Below are positions 41,956 through 51,108 of a stretch of DNA of 64,000 nucleotides, in pieces. A program made the position numbers and the translations under genes. The stretch's first letter is position 1. Every line of letters starts with the position of its first letter. The notes below the pieces were generated by a model. The model made no database searches. It was given only the letters and a program-made list of their open reading frames with translations, and was not told where the DNA came from. This DNA comes from Verrucomicrobiota bacterium (lineage in GTDB: Bacteria > Verrucomicrobiota > Verrucomicrobiia > Chthoniobacterales > Terrimicrobiaceae), in assembly GCA_026398275.1 (NCBI GenBank), contig JAPLTF010000027.1, forward strand, positions 1 through 64,000, in the 5' to 3' direction.

Positions 41956-44900
41956 TCAGGTCGCCGGAGGTTCTTCCACAGGTGCCGGCGCAGGGGCCGG
42001 TGCATCTTCTTTGCGTCCGGCGAAAAAGCGCTCCACAACGTAGAAGCAGGCCGGGATGAGGAAGATCGAGAGGAAGGTGGCCGCGAGCATTCCGCCGATC
42101 ACGGTGGTGCCGAGAACACGCCGGGAGACGGCTCCCGAGCCGTTGGCGAGCGCCAGCGGAAGCGTGCCAAGGATGAAGGCGAATGCGGTCATCAGGATCG
42201 GGCGCAGGCGCAGCCTGGCTCCGGCCAGCGCCGCTTCGAGCGCCGGCTTGCCTTTTTCGTATTCATCCTTGGCGAACTCGACGATGAGGATGGCATTTTT
42301 TGCAGCGAGCCCGATGAGCATGACGAGGCCGATCTGCGCGTAGAGGTTGTTCTGCATTCCTCGGATACTGAGTCCGGCGAATGCGCCGAACACGGCGACG
42401 GGCGTTGTGAGGAGGACGCTGAACGGCAGCGACCAGCTCTCATATTGCGCGGCGAGGATCAGGAAGACGAAGAGCAGCGAGAGCCCGAAAATCGCGGTGG
42501 GAGGGACGCCCTGGGCGGCCTTCTGTTCCTGGTAGGACATGCCGAAATAGTCGTATCCCATTCCCTCCGGCATCGTCTGTGCGAAGACGTCCTCGAGGGC
42601 GCGCATTGCCTGTGCGGTCGAATAACCGGGGCTCACCGCGGCGTTCACCTGCGAGCAGCGGAACATGTTGTAGCGCATCGTGAACTCCGGCCCGAACGAA
42701 CGCCGGGCCTGGATGAAGGAATTCACCGGCACGGCCTGGCCCTTGTCGTTTGTGACGTAGAAGAGGCCGAGGTTGTCGATGTCCGTGCGGTATTCGCCCT
42801 CGGCCTGGATGTAGACCTGCCACTGGAGGCCGAAGCGGTTGAAGTAGTTGACAAAGTATCCTCCCAGGAACGTCTGGACGGTCTGGTAGGCATCTGTGAG
42901 GCTCACCCCCTGGATCATGGCCTGGGCCTCATCCACATCGAGATAGATCTGCGGAACATCCCAGAGCGCGGTGGTGAACAGGCTCGAAAATTCCGGGCGC
43001 TTTTTCGCCGCGGCCATGAAGGCCTGCGTGTTCTTGGCGATGAACTCGACATCCGCGCCAGTGCGGTCTTCAAGCATGAACGTGACTCCTCCCGCCGTGC
43101 CGATACCGGGAATTGCCGGAGGAGGAAACGCGAAGGCGGCCGTCGGTTTCGAGAGGCCGGCAAGCTGGCGGTTGATGTTCGCCTGGATGGCGTCGATCTG
43201 GAGTTCCTTGGTCGTCCGCTCCGCCCACGGCTTCATCGCGATGAAGAAAAACCCGGTATACGTGCTCTGGACGGTGCTGAGCAGGTTGAAGCCGATGATC
43301 GATGTGACGTGCTGGACGCCCGGCGTTTTTTCGAGAAGCTTCTCGATCTCGGCCGAGGCGGCACCGGTCTGCTGGAGCGAGGACGCGCGCGGAAGCTGCA
43401 CGACGCCGAAGAGGTAGCCCTGATCCTCCTCGGGGATGAACCCGGACGGCATCCGGGCACCGAGGCCGACCCCCGCAAGAGCCAGCACTCCCATGAGGAG
43501 CAGGCTGATGACGAACTTCCGCATGAGCCCGCCGCAGATCGATGCGTAGCCGTTCGTCGCGGAACCAAAAACCTTGTTGAACGAGCGGAAGAAGGCGCCG
43601 AGCGGACCTTTGGTCTCCTTCTTCGGCTTGAGCAGCAGGGCTCCAAGCGCCGGGCTGAGGGAGAGCGCGTTGAACGCCGAGATGAGAACCGAGACCGCCA
43701 TGGTCACCGCGAACTGCTGATACATCGCTCCCGTGATCCCCGGGATGAACACGGTCGGGATGAACACCGCCGCCAGGATCAGCGCGATGGCGATGACCGG
43801 CCCGGAGACCTGGCTCATCGCCTTGAACGCCGCATCTTTTGGAGACAGCCCCTCCTCGATATGGTGCTCGATCGCCTCGACCACGACGATGGCGTCGTCC
43901 ACGACCAGGCCAATCGCCAGCACCAGCCCGAACAGGGACAGCGTGTTGATGGAAAATCCCAACATGGGAAAAATCGCAAACGTCCCGATCAGGGACACGG
44001 GCACCGCGATCAGCGGGATCAGCGTGGCCCGCCAGCCCTGCAGGAAGATGAAGACGACGATGATCACGAGGACCATCGCCTCGAAGAGGGTCTTCACGAT
44101 TTCCTTCATGCTCTCGGTGATCGCGAGCGTCGTGTCGAGGGCGACCTCGTATTTAAAATCGTCCGGGAAAAGCTTCGCCTGCTTTTCAAACAGCGCGCGC
44201 ACCTGCTTCATCGTGTCCACGGCGTTCGACCCGGGGAGCTGGTAGACGCAGACGATCGCCGCGTTTTGTCCGTTGTAGCGGCCCTGCAGGTTGTAGATCT
44301 GCCCTCCCAGGTCCACCCGCGCCACGTCGCCCACGCGAACGATCGATCCGTCGTCGTTCGCGCGGATTACGATCTGTTCGAAATCCTTCGGCGTCACGAG
44401 GCGCCCGGTCGTGTTGACGGTGAACGTGAAGACCTGCCCCGGCGGAACCGGTTCCCCGCCGATCTGACCGGCGGGGTTCACGTTGTTTTGCGCGTTCACC
44501 GCGCGGATGACCTCCGGGACCGTGATGTTCAGGGTGGCGAGCCGGTCGGGCTTCACCCAGATCCGCATGGCATACTGGCCGGCGCCGAAGATGCTGACGC
44601 TGCCGACGCCGTTGACGCGGGTGAGAGGGTCGTTGATGTTGATGTAGGCATAGTTCGCCAGGAAGGTGGGGTCGAACGTCCCGTTCGGCGAGTAGAGGGC
44701 GAAGACCCCGAGCGGAGAAGAGAGCGCCTGCTCGACCGTGACGCCGAAGTTGCGCACGTCCTGCGGGAGCTGCGAGGACGCCTGCGTCTGGCGCATCTGC
44801 GCGAGGATCTGGTCGGTCGTGGGGACGGTGCTCGTATCGAAGATGACGTTGAGGGTCATCATGCCGTTGTTGGCATTGATCGAATACATGTAGTCCATGC

Positions 44901-45120
44901 CCTCGACCCCGCTCATCTGCTGCTCGATCGGCGTGGCCACCGACTGCTCGACCGTGAGGGCGTCGGCGCCGACATACGTCGTCTGCACCTGGATCTGCGG
45001 CGGGACGATATTCGGGAATTGCGAGACCGGCAGGCCGGCCATCGAGACAAGGCCGACGATCACCATGATGATCGCGATGACCATCGCCACAATCGGCCGG
45101 CGGATGAAAAAGTTCGACAT
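41956..45120 (-). CDS. RND efflux pump permease (HAE1 family, AcrB-like)
   Basis: A 1054-residue inner-membrane transporter of the length and style of AcrB/MexB. It starts with the usual [23 protein letters not shown]. The proton-relay transmembrane region includes '[23 protein letters not shown]', with the paired aspartates, and '[29 protein letters not shown]'. Two porter domains lie between. It uses the proton gradient to export hydrophobic compounds. The adaptor gene starts its operon two bases upstream; no TolC-type gene is present, so an outer-membrane partner must be encoded elsewhere. Confidence 0.95.
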   Translation of the reverse strand: MSNFFIRRPIVAMVIAIIMVIVGLVSMAGLPVSQFPNIVPPQIQVQTTYVGADALTVEQSVATPIEQQMSGVEGMDYMYSINANNGMMTLNVIFDTSTVPTTDQILAQMRQTQASSQLPQDVRNFGVTVEQALSSPLGVFALYSPNGTFDPTFLANYAYININDPLTRVNGVGSVSIFGAGQYAMRIWVKPDRLATLNITVPEVIRAVNAQNNVNPAGQIGGEPVPPGQVFTFTVNTTGRLVTPKDFEQIVIRANDDGSIVRVGDVARVDLGGQIYNLQGRYNGQNAAIVCVYQLPGSNAVDTMKQVRALFEKQAKLFPDDFKYEVALDTTLAITESMKEIVKTLFEAMVLVIIVVFIFLQGWRATLIPLIAVPVSLIGTFAIFPMLGFSINTLSLFGLVLAIGLVVDDAIVVVEAIEHHIEEGLSPKDAAFKAMSQVSGPVIAIALILAAVFIPTVFIPGITGAMYQQFAVTMAVSVLISAFNALSLSPALGALLLKPKKETKGPLGAFFRSFNKVFGSATNGYASICGGLMRKFVISLLLMGVLALAGVGLGARMPSGFIPEEDQGYLFGVVQLPRASSLQQTGAASAEIEKLLEKTPGVQHVTSIIGFNLLSTVQSTYTGFFFIAMKPWAERTTKELQIDAIQANINRQLAGLSKPTAAFAFPPPAIPGIGTAGGVTFMLEDRTGADVEFIAKNTQAFMAAAKKRPEFSSLFTTALWDVPQIYLDVDEAQAMIQGVSLTDAYQTVQTFLGGYFVNYFNRFGLQWQVYIQAEGEYRTDIDNLGLFYVTNDKGQAVPVNSFIQARRSFGPEFTMRYNMFRCSQVNAAVSPGYSTAQAMRALEDVFAQTMPEGMGYDYFGMSYQEQKAAQGVPPTAIFGLSLLFVFLILAAQYESWSLPFSVLLTTPVAVFGAFAGLSIRGMQNNLYAQIGLVMLIGLAAKNAILIVEFAKDEYEKGKPALEAALAGARLRLRPILMTAFAFILGTLPLALANGSGAVSRRVLGTTVIGGMLAATFLSIFLIPACFYVVERFFAGRKEDAPAPAPAPVEEPPAT

Positions 45121-45122
45121 GG

Positions 45123-46277
45123 CTATTTGGCGGCCTGCGGGGCGGGTGAAGCTGCGGGGGCGACATACGGCTGGGCGATCACCTTGGATCCCGGCGCCGC
45201 CTTCTCCGTGCCGCCGACCAGCACCTTGTCCCCGGCCTTGAGCGCGCCCTGCACGACCTGCAACTGGCCGTCAATCGGGCCCAGCTTGACCGGCACGGGT
45301 TTCACCGTGTCGTCCGGTCCGAGCACTTTGACGAAGTAGTTCCCCTGAAGCTCCACCGTTGAGGCCTGCGGGACGAGGATGGCATTCTTCAGCTGCTCCA
45401 CCGGTGCGGTGACCCGGGCGAAGAGTCCGGGCCGGAGGACGCTGTTGGCATTCGGGAAGAGGGCCGTGATCTGGATCGTTCCGGTCGAGGTGTTGATCTG
45501 CCGGTTCACGAAATCGAATTTCCCCCCTTCGGGATATTCCGACCCATCCGCCAGCCGGAGCTTGAGCAGGGACTTCAGATCGTCCGGGTTCTTTTCCTGC
45601 AGAGTCGCCAGGAGCTTGGACGCTTTGAGGTATTGGGCCTCGGTGATCGAGAAATTCATCTTCATCGGATCGACCTGCGAGAGCTGGGTGAGGATGGCGG
45701 TCTTGCCGCCGGGCCCGACCAGGTCGCCGATCTGCGCCTGGGCGACACCCGCGATGCCGTCGAATGGCGCCGTGAGCGTGCAGTAGTCGAGGTTGACCTG
45801 AGCCGCCTGCATCTGGGCCTGGGCCGCCGCTGCCGCCGCGATGCCGGCCTGGGTGTCCTGATACGAGGTGTCGTATTGCTGCTGGCTGATGACTTTGGTT
45901 TGGTAGAGCTGAGCCTGCCGCTGCAGGGTGATCTGCAGGAGCTGGGCCTGCGCGACGGCTTGAGCGTAGTTCGCCTGGGCCTGGGCGAGCGCTGCCTGGA
46001 ACGGCCGGGGGTCGATGGTAAATAGCACGTCCCCTTTCTTGACCGCCGAGCCCTCCTTGTAATTCTGCGTGAGAAGATACCCTGTGACCTGGGCCTGAAT
46101 ATTAGCGTTCTGATAACCGTCCAGGAGCCCGACCCACTCGTCGGTGGCGACGACATCTTTCTGGATGGCAGTCGTGTAGCTGACGACGACCGGCGGGGCC
46201 TCGGGCTTCGGTTTCTCACACGCGGAAAAAAGCAGGACGCCGCAGACGGCCATGGCCCGGAGCAAGGAACGGTTCAT
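45123..46277 (-). CDS. RND periplasmic adaptor (AcrA/MexA-like) lipoprotein
   Basis: A 384-residue protein with a lipobox ([11 protein letters not shown]). Order: biotinyl-lipoyl half motif ([37 protein letters not shown]), alpha-hairpin rich in Ala/Gln, second lipoyl half ([21 protein letters not shown]), beta-barrel ('[37 protein letters not shown]') and a membrane-proximal domain. It links the permease to the outer-membrane channel. It is encoded directly before the permease, which starts after a gap of two bases. Confidence 0.94.
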   Translation of the reverse strand: MNRSLLRAMAVCGVLLFSACEKPKPEAPPVVVSYTTAIQKDVVATDEWVGLLDGYQNANIQAQVTGYLLTQNYKEGSAVKKGDVLFTIDPRPFQAALAQAQANYAQAVAQAQLLQITLQRQAQLYQTKVISQQQYDTSYQDTQAGIAAAAAAQAQMQAAQVNLDYCTLTAPFDGIAGVAQAQIGDLVGPGGKTAILTQLSQVDPMKMNFSITEAQYLKASKLLATLQEKNPDDLKSLLKLRLADGSEYPEGGKFDFVNRQINTSTGTIQITALFPNANSVLRPGLFARVTAPVEQLKNAILVPQASTVELQGNYFVKVLGPDDTVKPVPVKLGPIDGQLQVVQGALKAGDKVLVGGTEKAAPGSKVIAQPYVAPAASPAPQAAK

Positions 46278-46526
46278 GGGCGGATTGCTACCAGCTTGCG
46301 CCAGCCAGGGCGAGTTCCAAATTTGCCACGACCACTACGGGTCAACTTCCCCATGCACACCAGATGGCAAACCTCATGAAGCAAACCGAAGAACGGCACT
46401 CCGAGAGCCGGATATTGCCGCTTGTATGACGCCCCGTGCTTGGTTGCAAAGCCCATGTTTTTGGATGGGGCGTTCATTCCATTATGGTATCTGAACACCT
46501 ATTGTCCCATCATCAACTGCGAAACC

Positions 46527-47168
46527 ATGAAAAAAGCCCTGTTCCTCGTCGGCGGTTGGGATGGCCACCAGCCTGAAAAGATTGTCCATTTGTTTTCCGA
46601 AGAGCTCCGCAAAGCAAACATCGCGACAGACATCGAATCGACGCTTGACGCGCTCGCGGATGTGGAGCGCCTGAAAACTTATGACCTCATCTCGCCCTGC
46701 TGGACCATGGGGACCCTGACCAAGGAACAGAGCGACGGACTGCTGGCCGCTGTGCACGGTGGAGTCGGGCTGGCCGGCATCCACGGCGGCATGGGTGACG
46801 CCTTTCGCGGGAACATCGATTTCGAGTGGATGGTGGGCGGGCATTTTGTCGGCCACCCGCACGTCGGTGAATATACCGTGCGGATCAAAGACTTCGACAG
46901 CCCGATCACCAAAGGCCTTCCCGGGTCGTTCGCTTACAATTCCGAGCAGTATTACATGATGATCGATCCTGCCGTTCATGTGCTCGCAGATGCCGGGTAT
47001 GTTTACGAGGGTCGGCACTCGACGATGCCCGTCGCCTGGATCCGCAGGTGGGGGAAAGGCCGGGTCTTTTACTCCTCTCTCGGGCACGATCCGGCCGAGT
47101 TTGAGAAATTCCCCGACGCCCGCGCGCTCACCGTGAGCGGCATGCGCTGGGCCGCCGGGGATCTTTGA
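46527..47168 (+). CDS. ThuA-like (class I GATase-fold) protein
   Basis: A 213-residue protein from ATG at 46527. The sequence KKALFLVGGWDGHQPEKIVHLFSEEL, 'GLAGIHGGMGDAFRGNIDFEWMVGGHFVGHPH' and 'PVAWIRRWGKGRVFYSSLGHDPAEF' is that of ThuA/trehalose-utilisation proteins, whose glutamine-amidotransferase-like fold is linked to keto-sugar metabolism. It is coupled by an ATGA-type overlap (47165) to a fragmentary Gfo/Idh oxidoreductase, its usual partner. The stretch 46278-46526 ahead of it holds no supported gene. Confidence 0.87.
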   Translation: MKKALFLVGGWDGHQPEKIVHLFSEELRKANIATDIESTLDALADVERLKTYDLISPCWTMGTLTKEQSDGLLAAVHGGVGLAGIHGGMGDAFRGNIDFEWMVGGHFVGHPHVGEYTVRIKDFDSPITKGLPGSFAYNSEQYYMMIDPAVHVLADAGYVYEGRHSTMPVAWIRRWGKGRVFYSSLGHDPAEFEKFPDARALTVSGMRWAAGDL

Positions 47169-47506
47169 TTTTTATGAAAACCCGCAAAAAGCCTGCCGAC
47201 ATCAAAGTCGGAGTCCTCTACGATTGGGGCGTCCACCTTTTGGAGTATTCGCTCCAGCTCATCGACGCGCCGGTCGGCGAGGTCAGCGGATTCGCCCACG
47301 AGGGGTTCTGGGCCCCGAAGACGAAATGGAAAGCCGACGCGAACGAAGACGAGGGATTCCGCTACTACGAAAACGTGGCTGCCTACCTCACAAAAAAGGC
47401 CCCGCTCGTGATCACGCCCGAGTGGTCCCGCCGCCCGATCCACATCCTCGACCTCGCCGCCCGCAGCGCGAAGACGGGCAAAGCCATCCCAGCGAAATAC
47501 GGCTGA
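47165..47506 (+). pseudogene. Remnant of a Gfo/Idh/MocA oxidoreductase
   Basis: A 113-residue frame that holds only pieces of a roughly 380-residue family. 'KVGVLYDWGVHLLEYSLQLIDAPVGEVSGFAHEGFW' matches the start of the C-terminal domain, and 'FRYYENVAAYLTKKAPLVITPEWSRRPIHILDLAARSAKTGKAI' matches the end. The NAD-binding domain and the middle beta-sheet are missing. It overlaps the ThuA stop, as the intact gene pair would. It is probably non-functional, although it remains open. Confidence 0.65.
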
Positions 47507-47650
47507 GCCCGGCCGGATTTGCTTTCCGCCGAGCTTGAAAAGAGCGTAGTATGCCGCGCCCCGATACCGATACAGGAATGCACCGACCTTCGCTCAATCC
47601 GACTTTTGCTTTTCTGCCTTCGCTGAATTCTGCCGGGTTGCAAAATCGGG

Positions 47651-47680
47651 TTGCAGGACCTGTTTTCGCGGCGCTAGAAA
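47651..47680 (+). promoter_or_regulatory. Possible tRNA promoter
   Basis: TTGCAG (47651-47656) and TAGAAA (47675-47680), 18 bases apart, 30 bases ahead of the tRNA. The AT-rich run TATATAAAG closer to the gene is an alternative. Confidence 0.4.
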
Positions 47681-47710
47681 TAGTTGTAAGTAGCGTATAT
47701 AAAGTTAGTT

Positions 47711-47783
47711 GGGGGTATAGCTCAACGGTCAGAGCAGGCGGCTCATAACTGCTTGGTTCACGGTTCGAATCCGTGTACCCCCA
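47711..47783 (+). tRNA. tRNA with anticodon CAU (probably Ile2, else Met)
   Basis: The acceptor is GGGGGTA/TACCCCC with discriminator A, the anticodon loop CTCATAA, and the T arm ACGGTTCGAATCCGT. CCA is not encoded. The anticodon arm and flanks (GAGCAGGCGGCTCATAACTGCTTGG) resemble bacterial tRNA-Ile2, whose C34 is lysidinylated by TilS, more than elongator Met. It lacks initiator features such as the three G-C pairs in the anticodon stem and the mismatched first pair. Confidence 0.9.
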
Positions 47784-47870
47784 TGCTTTCGGGTTCTCCG
47801 ACGGACCAGTGGATGCCGTCCCGCCACAGTGAGGGATCGACTTGCGCGCGGGAAAAAGTAATTTCCCGGA

Positions 47871-48512
47871 ATGCCATCCGCAGAGCACACGACCCACCGT
47901 TGGGATATTCTGGTGATCGAAGCCGATGAGCCAACGAATGCGGTGCTGCGGGATCTGATCGACCGGGAGCTGCGGACCTCCTGGGCGGTCTCGGCGCTGG
48001 AGGGAGAGACGTTCATGCGGGGGAACGAGGTGAGGGTGGTCATCTGCGCGGACGATCTTCCGGATCTGCCGGGGTTGATGTTCCTGGCGGAGACCAGAAA
48101 TTTATGGCCGACGACCCAGCGGATTCTGATGTGCCGGGATCTTGATGCCGACCTGCTGCTGCACACGATGAGGGAGGGCGGGATATTGAACTGCCTTCCG
48201 AAGCCACTCGATCGCGAGGCCACCGGACACATGATCGAGCACGCGCTCCGACAGAGCCGGATGATGGAATCCCTGACCACGACGCGTCGGCAGCTCGATG
48301 AGGCGGAGGTCCGGGTGGCGTATCTGGACTCGGCATCCCGCAGGAACTGGTTCACCGGAACCGGGCTCAGGCTTCTGCTCTGGCTGGCGACGGCGATCCT
48401 GCTTGTGGTCTCCTTGGTTTTGCTTGGCTTAACCGGATTTTACCTGCTAAAAAGCTGTCTGGGCGTGGATTTTTTCCCGGACATCCACCTCCTGGATCTT
48501 CTACGACGTTGA
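47871..48512 (+). CDS. Receiver-like domain protein anchored in the membrane
   Basis: A 213-residue protein. The N-terminal half has the layout of a response-regulator receiver ('WDILVIEADEPTNAVLRDLI', 'VRVVICADDLPDLPGLMFLAETR', 'GILNCLPKPLDREATGHMIEHAL' with the KP motif), but the phosphoacceptor position reads VICADDLPDLPG, so it may be divergent. A coiled-coil segment (MMESLTTTRRQLDEAEVRVAYL) and one C-terminal transmembrane helix (GLRLLLWLATAILLVVSLVLLGLTGFYLL) follow. Its stop overlaps the start of the glycosyltransferase-STAS gene, suggesting that it regulates polysaccharide synthesis at the membrane. Confidence 0.7.
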   Translation: MPSAEHTTHRWDILVIEADEPTNAVLRDLIDRELRTSWAVSALEGETFMRGNEVRVVICADDLPDLPGLMFLAETRNLWPTTQRILMCRDLDADLLLHTMREGGILNCLPKPLDREATGHMIEHALRQSRMMESLTTTRRQLDEAEVRVAYLDSASRRNWFTGTGLRLLLWLATAILLVVSLVLLGLTGFYLLKSCLGVDFFPDIHLLDLLRR

Positions 48513-49963
48513 AAACCTCTCCGCTGGCTTCCGATCCCCGGACGATCGTTCTTTTTGGAATTCCCTTCCACGATCTGACGATGTCCGAAACGCTGGAGTG
48601 GATCGATCGCCTGATCGCGCAGCGCCGTCCATCCTACCTCGTCACCGCGAATCTCGATTTTGCCGCGCAGGCCAGCGAGGATGTCGAGCTGCAGCGGATC
48701 CTGGTCGAGGCCGAGCTCGTTCTCTGCGACGGGACCCCTCTGGTGTGGGCCTCGCGGCTCACGGGGAAGCCGCTCCGCGAGCGGGTGGCCGGTTCGGATC
48801 TCGTGCCCCGCCTTGCGGAGCATTCGGAAAAAATGGGCTATCGGATATTCCTCCTGGGAGGCGAAATCTCGAGCCTTGAGGGCGCAGCAAAAAACCTGCA
48901 GGCCCGGTATCCGGCCCTGCCTGCGGTCGGCTATTTTTCGCCGCCATTCGCGCCCCTGCACGAGTTCGACAACCAGCAAATTCTCCAGGAAATTCAAAAG
49001 GCCAGGCCGGACATCCTGCTCGTTGCCTTCGGATGTCCGAAGCAGGAAAAATGGATCTACATGCACTACCGGAAGCTCGGGGTGCCGTGCTGCATCGGAG
49101 TGGGTGCCACCATCGATTTTCTGGCGGGGAAGGTTTCCCGGGCTCCGGCCTGGGTGGCGAAGACCGGGCTGGAGTGGATTTATCGGATGCTTCAGGAGCC
49201 GAGGCGACTGGCCGGACGGTATTTGAAGGACGTGTTTTTTTTGCTGAGGCAGAGCTTCCGCGAGAGCCGGGCCATTGCCGCCGGGGGGGGCGGCACCCCT
49301 GCGGATTCGGAGCCGGGTCCCACGGGCTCCGCCGACGGGCTGGAGATCATCAGCTGGAGCGGCGCCCTGACCGCCGGCCATGTGCAGGAGTTTGCCATGC
49401 CCTCGCTCGACAGATCTTTCGTCATCGATCTTTCGCGGGTCACGAAGGTGGACAGCCGCGGGCTCGGGGTCATGCTGCGGTTGATCCGAAAAGCCTGGGC
49501 CGGGGATGTGGCGGGATGCTTCATCGCCCCGTCCCACGCCGTGCGGCTTGTGGTCGAGGTCACGCGCCTGGACAGAATCCTGCCCATTGCCGCCACCATG
49601 GCGGAGGCCAAACTCCACATCGCCAAGGATGCTGCCGCAGTCCGCCTGCGTCCCGTGGCTGAGGAAGGCAGCGGGGTGCTGATCTTCACCCTGCCCTCAC
49701 GCATCTCGGCCGAGGTCGCAGAGACTTTCGGGCAGGCTGTCCGGACGGAGTGGGAGGGCAGGCCCGCGCTGCGGGAAATGGCGCTGGATTTCGGAGAAAC
49801 AAATTTCATCGACAGCTCCGGCCTGGGGTTTCTGATCCGCTGCCACCGCATGGTCGGCCAGCGCGAGGGAAGCAGCCTGCGCCTGCTGAATCTGCGCGAG
49901 AACGTTCTCAACGTCATCAAGGTTGCCAAACTCGAAGGTCTCCTCCTCTCCGGGGAAAGGTAG
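48509..49963 (+). CDS. WecG/TagA/CpsF glycosyltransferase fused to two STAS domains
   Basis: A 484-residue protein from a TTG that overlaps the upstream stop. Residues 1-245: WecG/TagA-type N-acetylmannosamine transferase (FGIPFHDLTMSETLEWIDRLIA, 'ANLDFAAQASEDVELQRILVEAELVLCDGTPLVWASRL', 'VAFGCPKQEKWIYMH', 'GVGATIDFLAGKV'), which adds a sugar to a polyprenyl-linked precursor. Residues about 270-365 and 375-484: two STAS domains (FVIDLSRVTKVDSRGLGVMLRLIRKA; LDFGETNFIDSSGLGFLIRCHRMV), each with the serine loop region (DSRG; DSSG). The second keeps the phosphorylatable serine. The fusion suggests that polymer synthesis is controlled by an anti-sigma-kinase-type switch. Confidence 0.87.
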   Translation: MKTSPLASDPRTIVLFGIPFHDLTMSETLEWIDRLIAQRRPSYLVTANLDFAAQASEDVELQRILVEAELVLCDGTPLVWASRLTGKPLRERVAGSDLVPRLAEHSEKMGYRIFLLGGEISSLEGAAKNLQARYPALPAVGYFSPPFAPLHEFDNQQILQEIQKARPDILLVAFGCPKQEKWIYMHYRKLGVPCCIGVGATIDFLAGKVSRAPAWVAKTGLEWIYRMLQEPRRLAGRYLKDVFFLLRQSFRESRAIAAGGGGTPADSEPGPTGSADGLEIISWSGALTAGHVQEFAMPSLDRSFVIDLSRVTKVDSRGLGVMLRLIRKAWAGDVAGCFIAPSHAVRLVVEVTRLDRILPIAATMAEAKLHIAKDAAAVRLRPVAEEGSGVLIFTLPSRISAEVAETFGQAVRTEWEGRPALREMALDFGETNFIDSSGLGFLIRCHRMVGQREGSSLRLLNLRENVLNVIKVAKLEGLLLSGER

Positions 49964-49980
49964 AGAGGTCCCTGCCGGAA

Positions 49981-50048
49981 TGGAGGGACGACCGCCGTGT
50001 CGCCCCTTGAATAAGTGGGACCGGACAGCGCCCGTCCCTCCAGGAATC
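49981..50048. repeat. Dispersed REP-like repeat
   Basis: Outer arms GGAGGGACG (49982-49990) and CGTCCCTCC (50033-50041) form a 9-bp inverted repeat around GACCGCCGTGTCGCCCC. It is related in reverse orientation to 41813-41890. The rest of the gap before the next gene (to 50179) is AT-rich and may hold its promoter. Confidence 0.7.
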
Positions 50049-50179
50049 CGGAAGCGTATGCCTGCAAACGCCCCCCGATTGCAGTGGGCGATTCCTTCCG
50101 CAGGAAAATATTTATATTTTTTTATTGCGCGTCCATTTCGAATGATGTATGCATCTGGTTGTATTCACTAAATACTAGT

Positions 50180-51034
50180 ATGAAACACAAACAAAACACA
50201 AATTCTACATCATATAAAAACAACTGGTTGTTCATTGGTTTATTGGCAGCAACTGTCTCGCAGGGCTTTGGATCTTCGATGGTGACGGTCGCGGAGAATC
50301 CCAACGATTTCACATCGAGCCTTTCGGGCACGTCGCTCTATGATTTCAATTCCCTGAAGACCGGGGTGACAAAAAATGCGGTCTGGGAAGGGGTGGGGAC
50401 CTTCGACCAGCTTTACGTAATTCCCGCCAATCAATATGGCGGGGCTCCGAGCGCCAAGCAACCGAAGGGCTCAAACTATTCCGTGCAGGGGATCGGGAGC
50501 CCGGTGAAATCGACGACGCTGACATTGGACACTCCGAGCTCGTATTTTGGATTCTATTGGTCGGCCGGGGATGCCTCGAACATGCTGCAATTCTACAAGG
50601 GGAAAGAGCTGGTGGCGCAGTTCACGACGAAAAGCCTGCTCGGCAACCTGCCCGGCGAATACTACGGCAATCCGCTCAACCGGGGCGCCAACAAGGGCGA
50701 GCCCTACGCGTTCATCAACTTCTACGGGGACATCTCGACGTCGTGGGACACGATTGTGATGACGAATGCGAGCTCGTCGGGTTTTGAGTCCGACAACTAC
50801 ACGTCGCGGGCCCAGGCCTGGACGGCCGCGAAGGATGGAGCGATCACCGGAAGGCCGGTTGTCGTGGTTGACGGTGCCAAGATGACAGCGGTCACATCGG
50901 TTCCCGAGAAGTGGGCGTTTTCCGCAAAGGCCCCTGCGGCACCGGCTCCTCCGCTCTATGCGTTGCTGGCGTTCGCGGTCGTTGTGGGAGTGCGCGGGTG
51001 GTTGGGACGCAAGTCGTCTCCCGCGATCGGGTGA
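50180..51034 (+). CDS. Secreted protein with exosortase-type C-terminus
   Basis: A 284-residue protein from ATG at 50180. After an N-terminal signal (NNWLFIGLLAATVSQGFGSS) comes a sheet-rich domain like those of PEP-CTERM proteins (SLYDFNSLKTG, 'TLDTPSSYFGFYWSAGDASNMLQFYKG'). The C-terminus APAAPAPPLYALLAFAVVVGVRGWLGRK has the tripartite form of a sorting signal (short motif, hydrophobic helix, basic end), but the motif reads P-A-P-P rather than V-P-E-P. The exosortase gene follows 74 bases later, so it is probably a dedicated substrate. Confidence 0.7.
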   Translation: MKHKQNTNSTSYKNNWLFIGLLAATVSQGFGSSMVTVAENPNDFTSSLSGTSLYDFNSLKTGVTKNAVWEGVGTFDQLYVIPANQYGGAPSAKQPKGSNYSVQGIGSPVKSTTLTLDTPSSYFGFYWSAGDASNMLQFYKGKELVAQFTTKSLLGNLPGEYYGNPLNRGANKGEPYAFINFYGDISTSWDTIVMTNASSSGFESDNYTSRAQAWTAAKDGAITGRPVVVVDGAKMTAVTSVPEKWAFSAKAPAAPAPPLYALLAFAVVVGVRGWLGRKSSPAIG

Positions 51035-51108
51035 GGGCAGGCATTGGCAGGCGTGCTGAATATCCGTGACCATCCCTGTCCATCTGTGGTTTAACTGGCA
51101 TTGACAAA

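Noticed and set aside
42445-45339. Very long plus-strand open frame of 964 codons
   Set aside because: It is antisense to the RND permease and is Arg/Asp/Glu/His-rich, as expected of the opposite strand of a GC-rich gene.
47711-47783. Initiator tRNA
   Set aside because: The anticodon stem lacks three consecutive G-C pairs and the first acceptor pair is a normal G-C.
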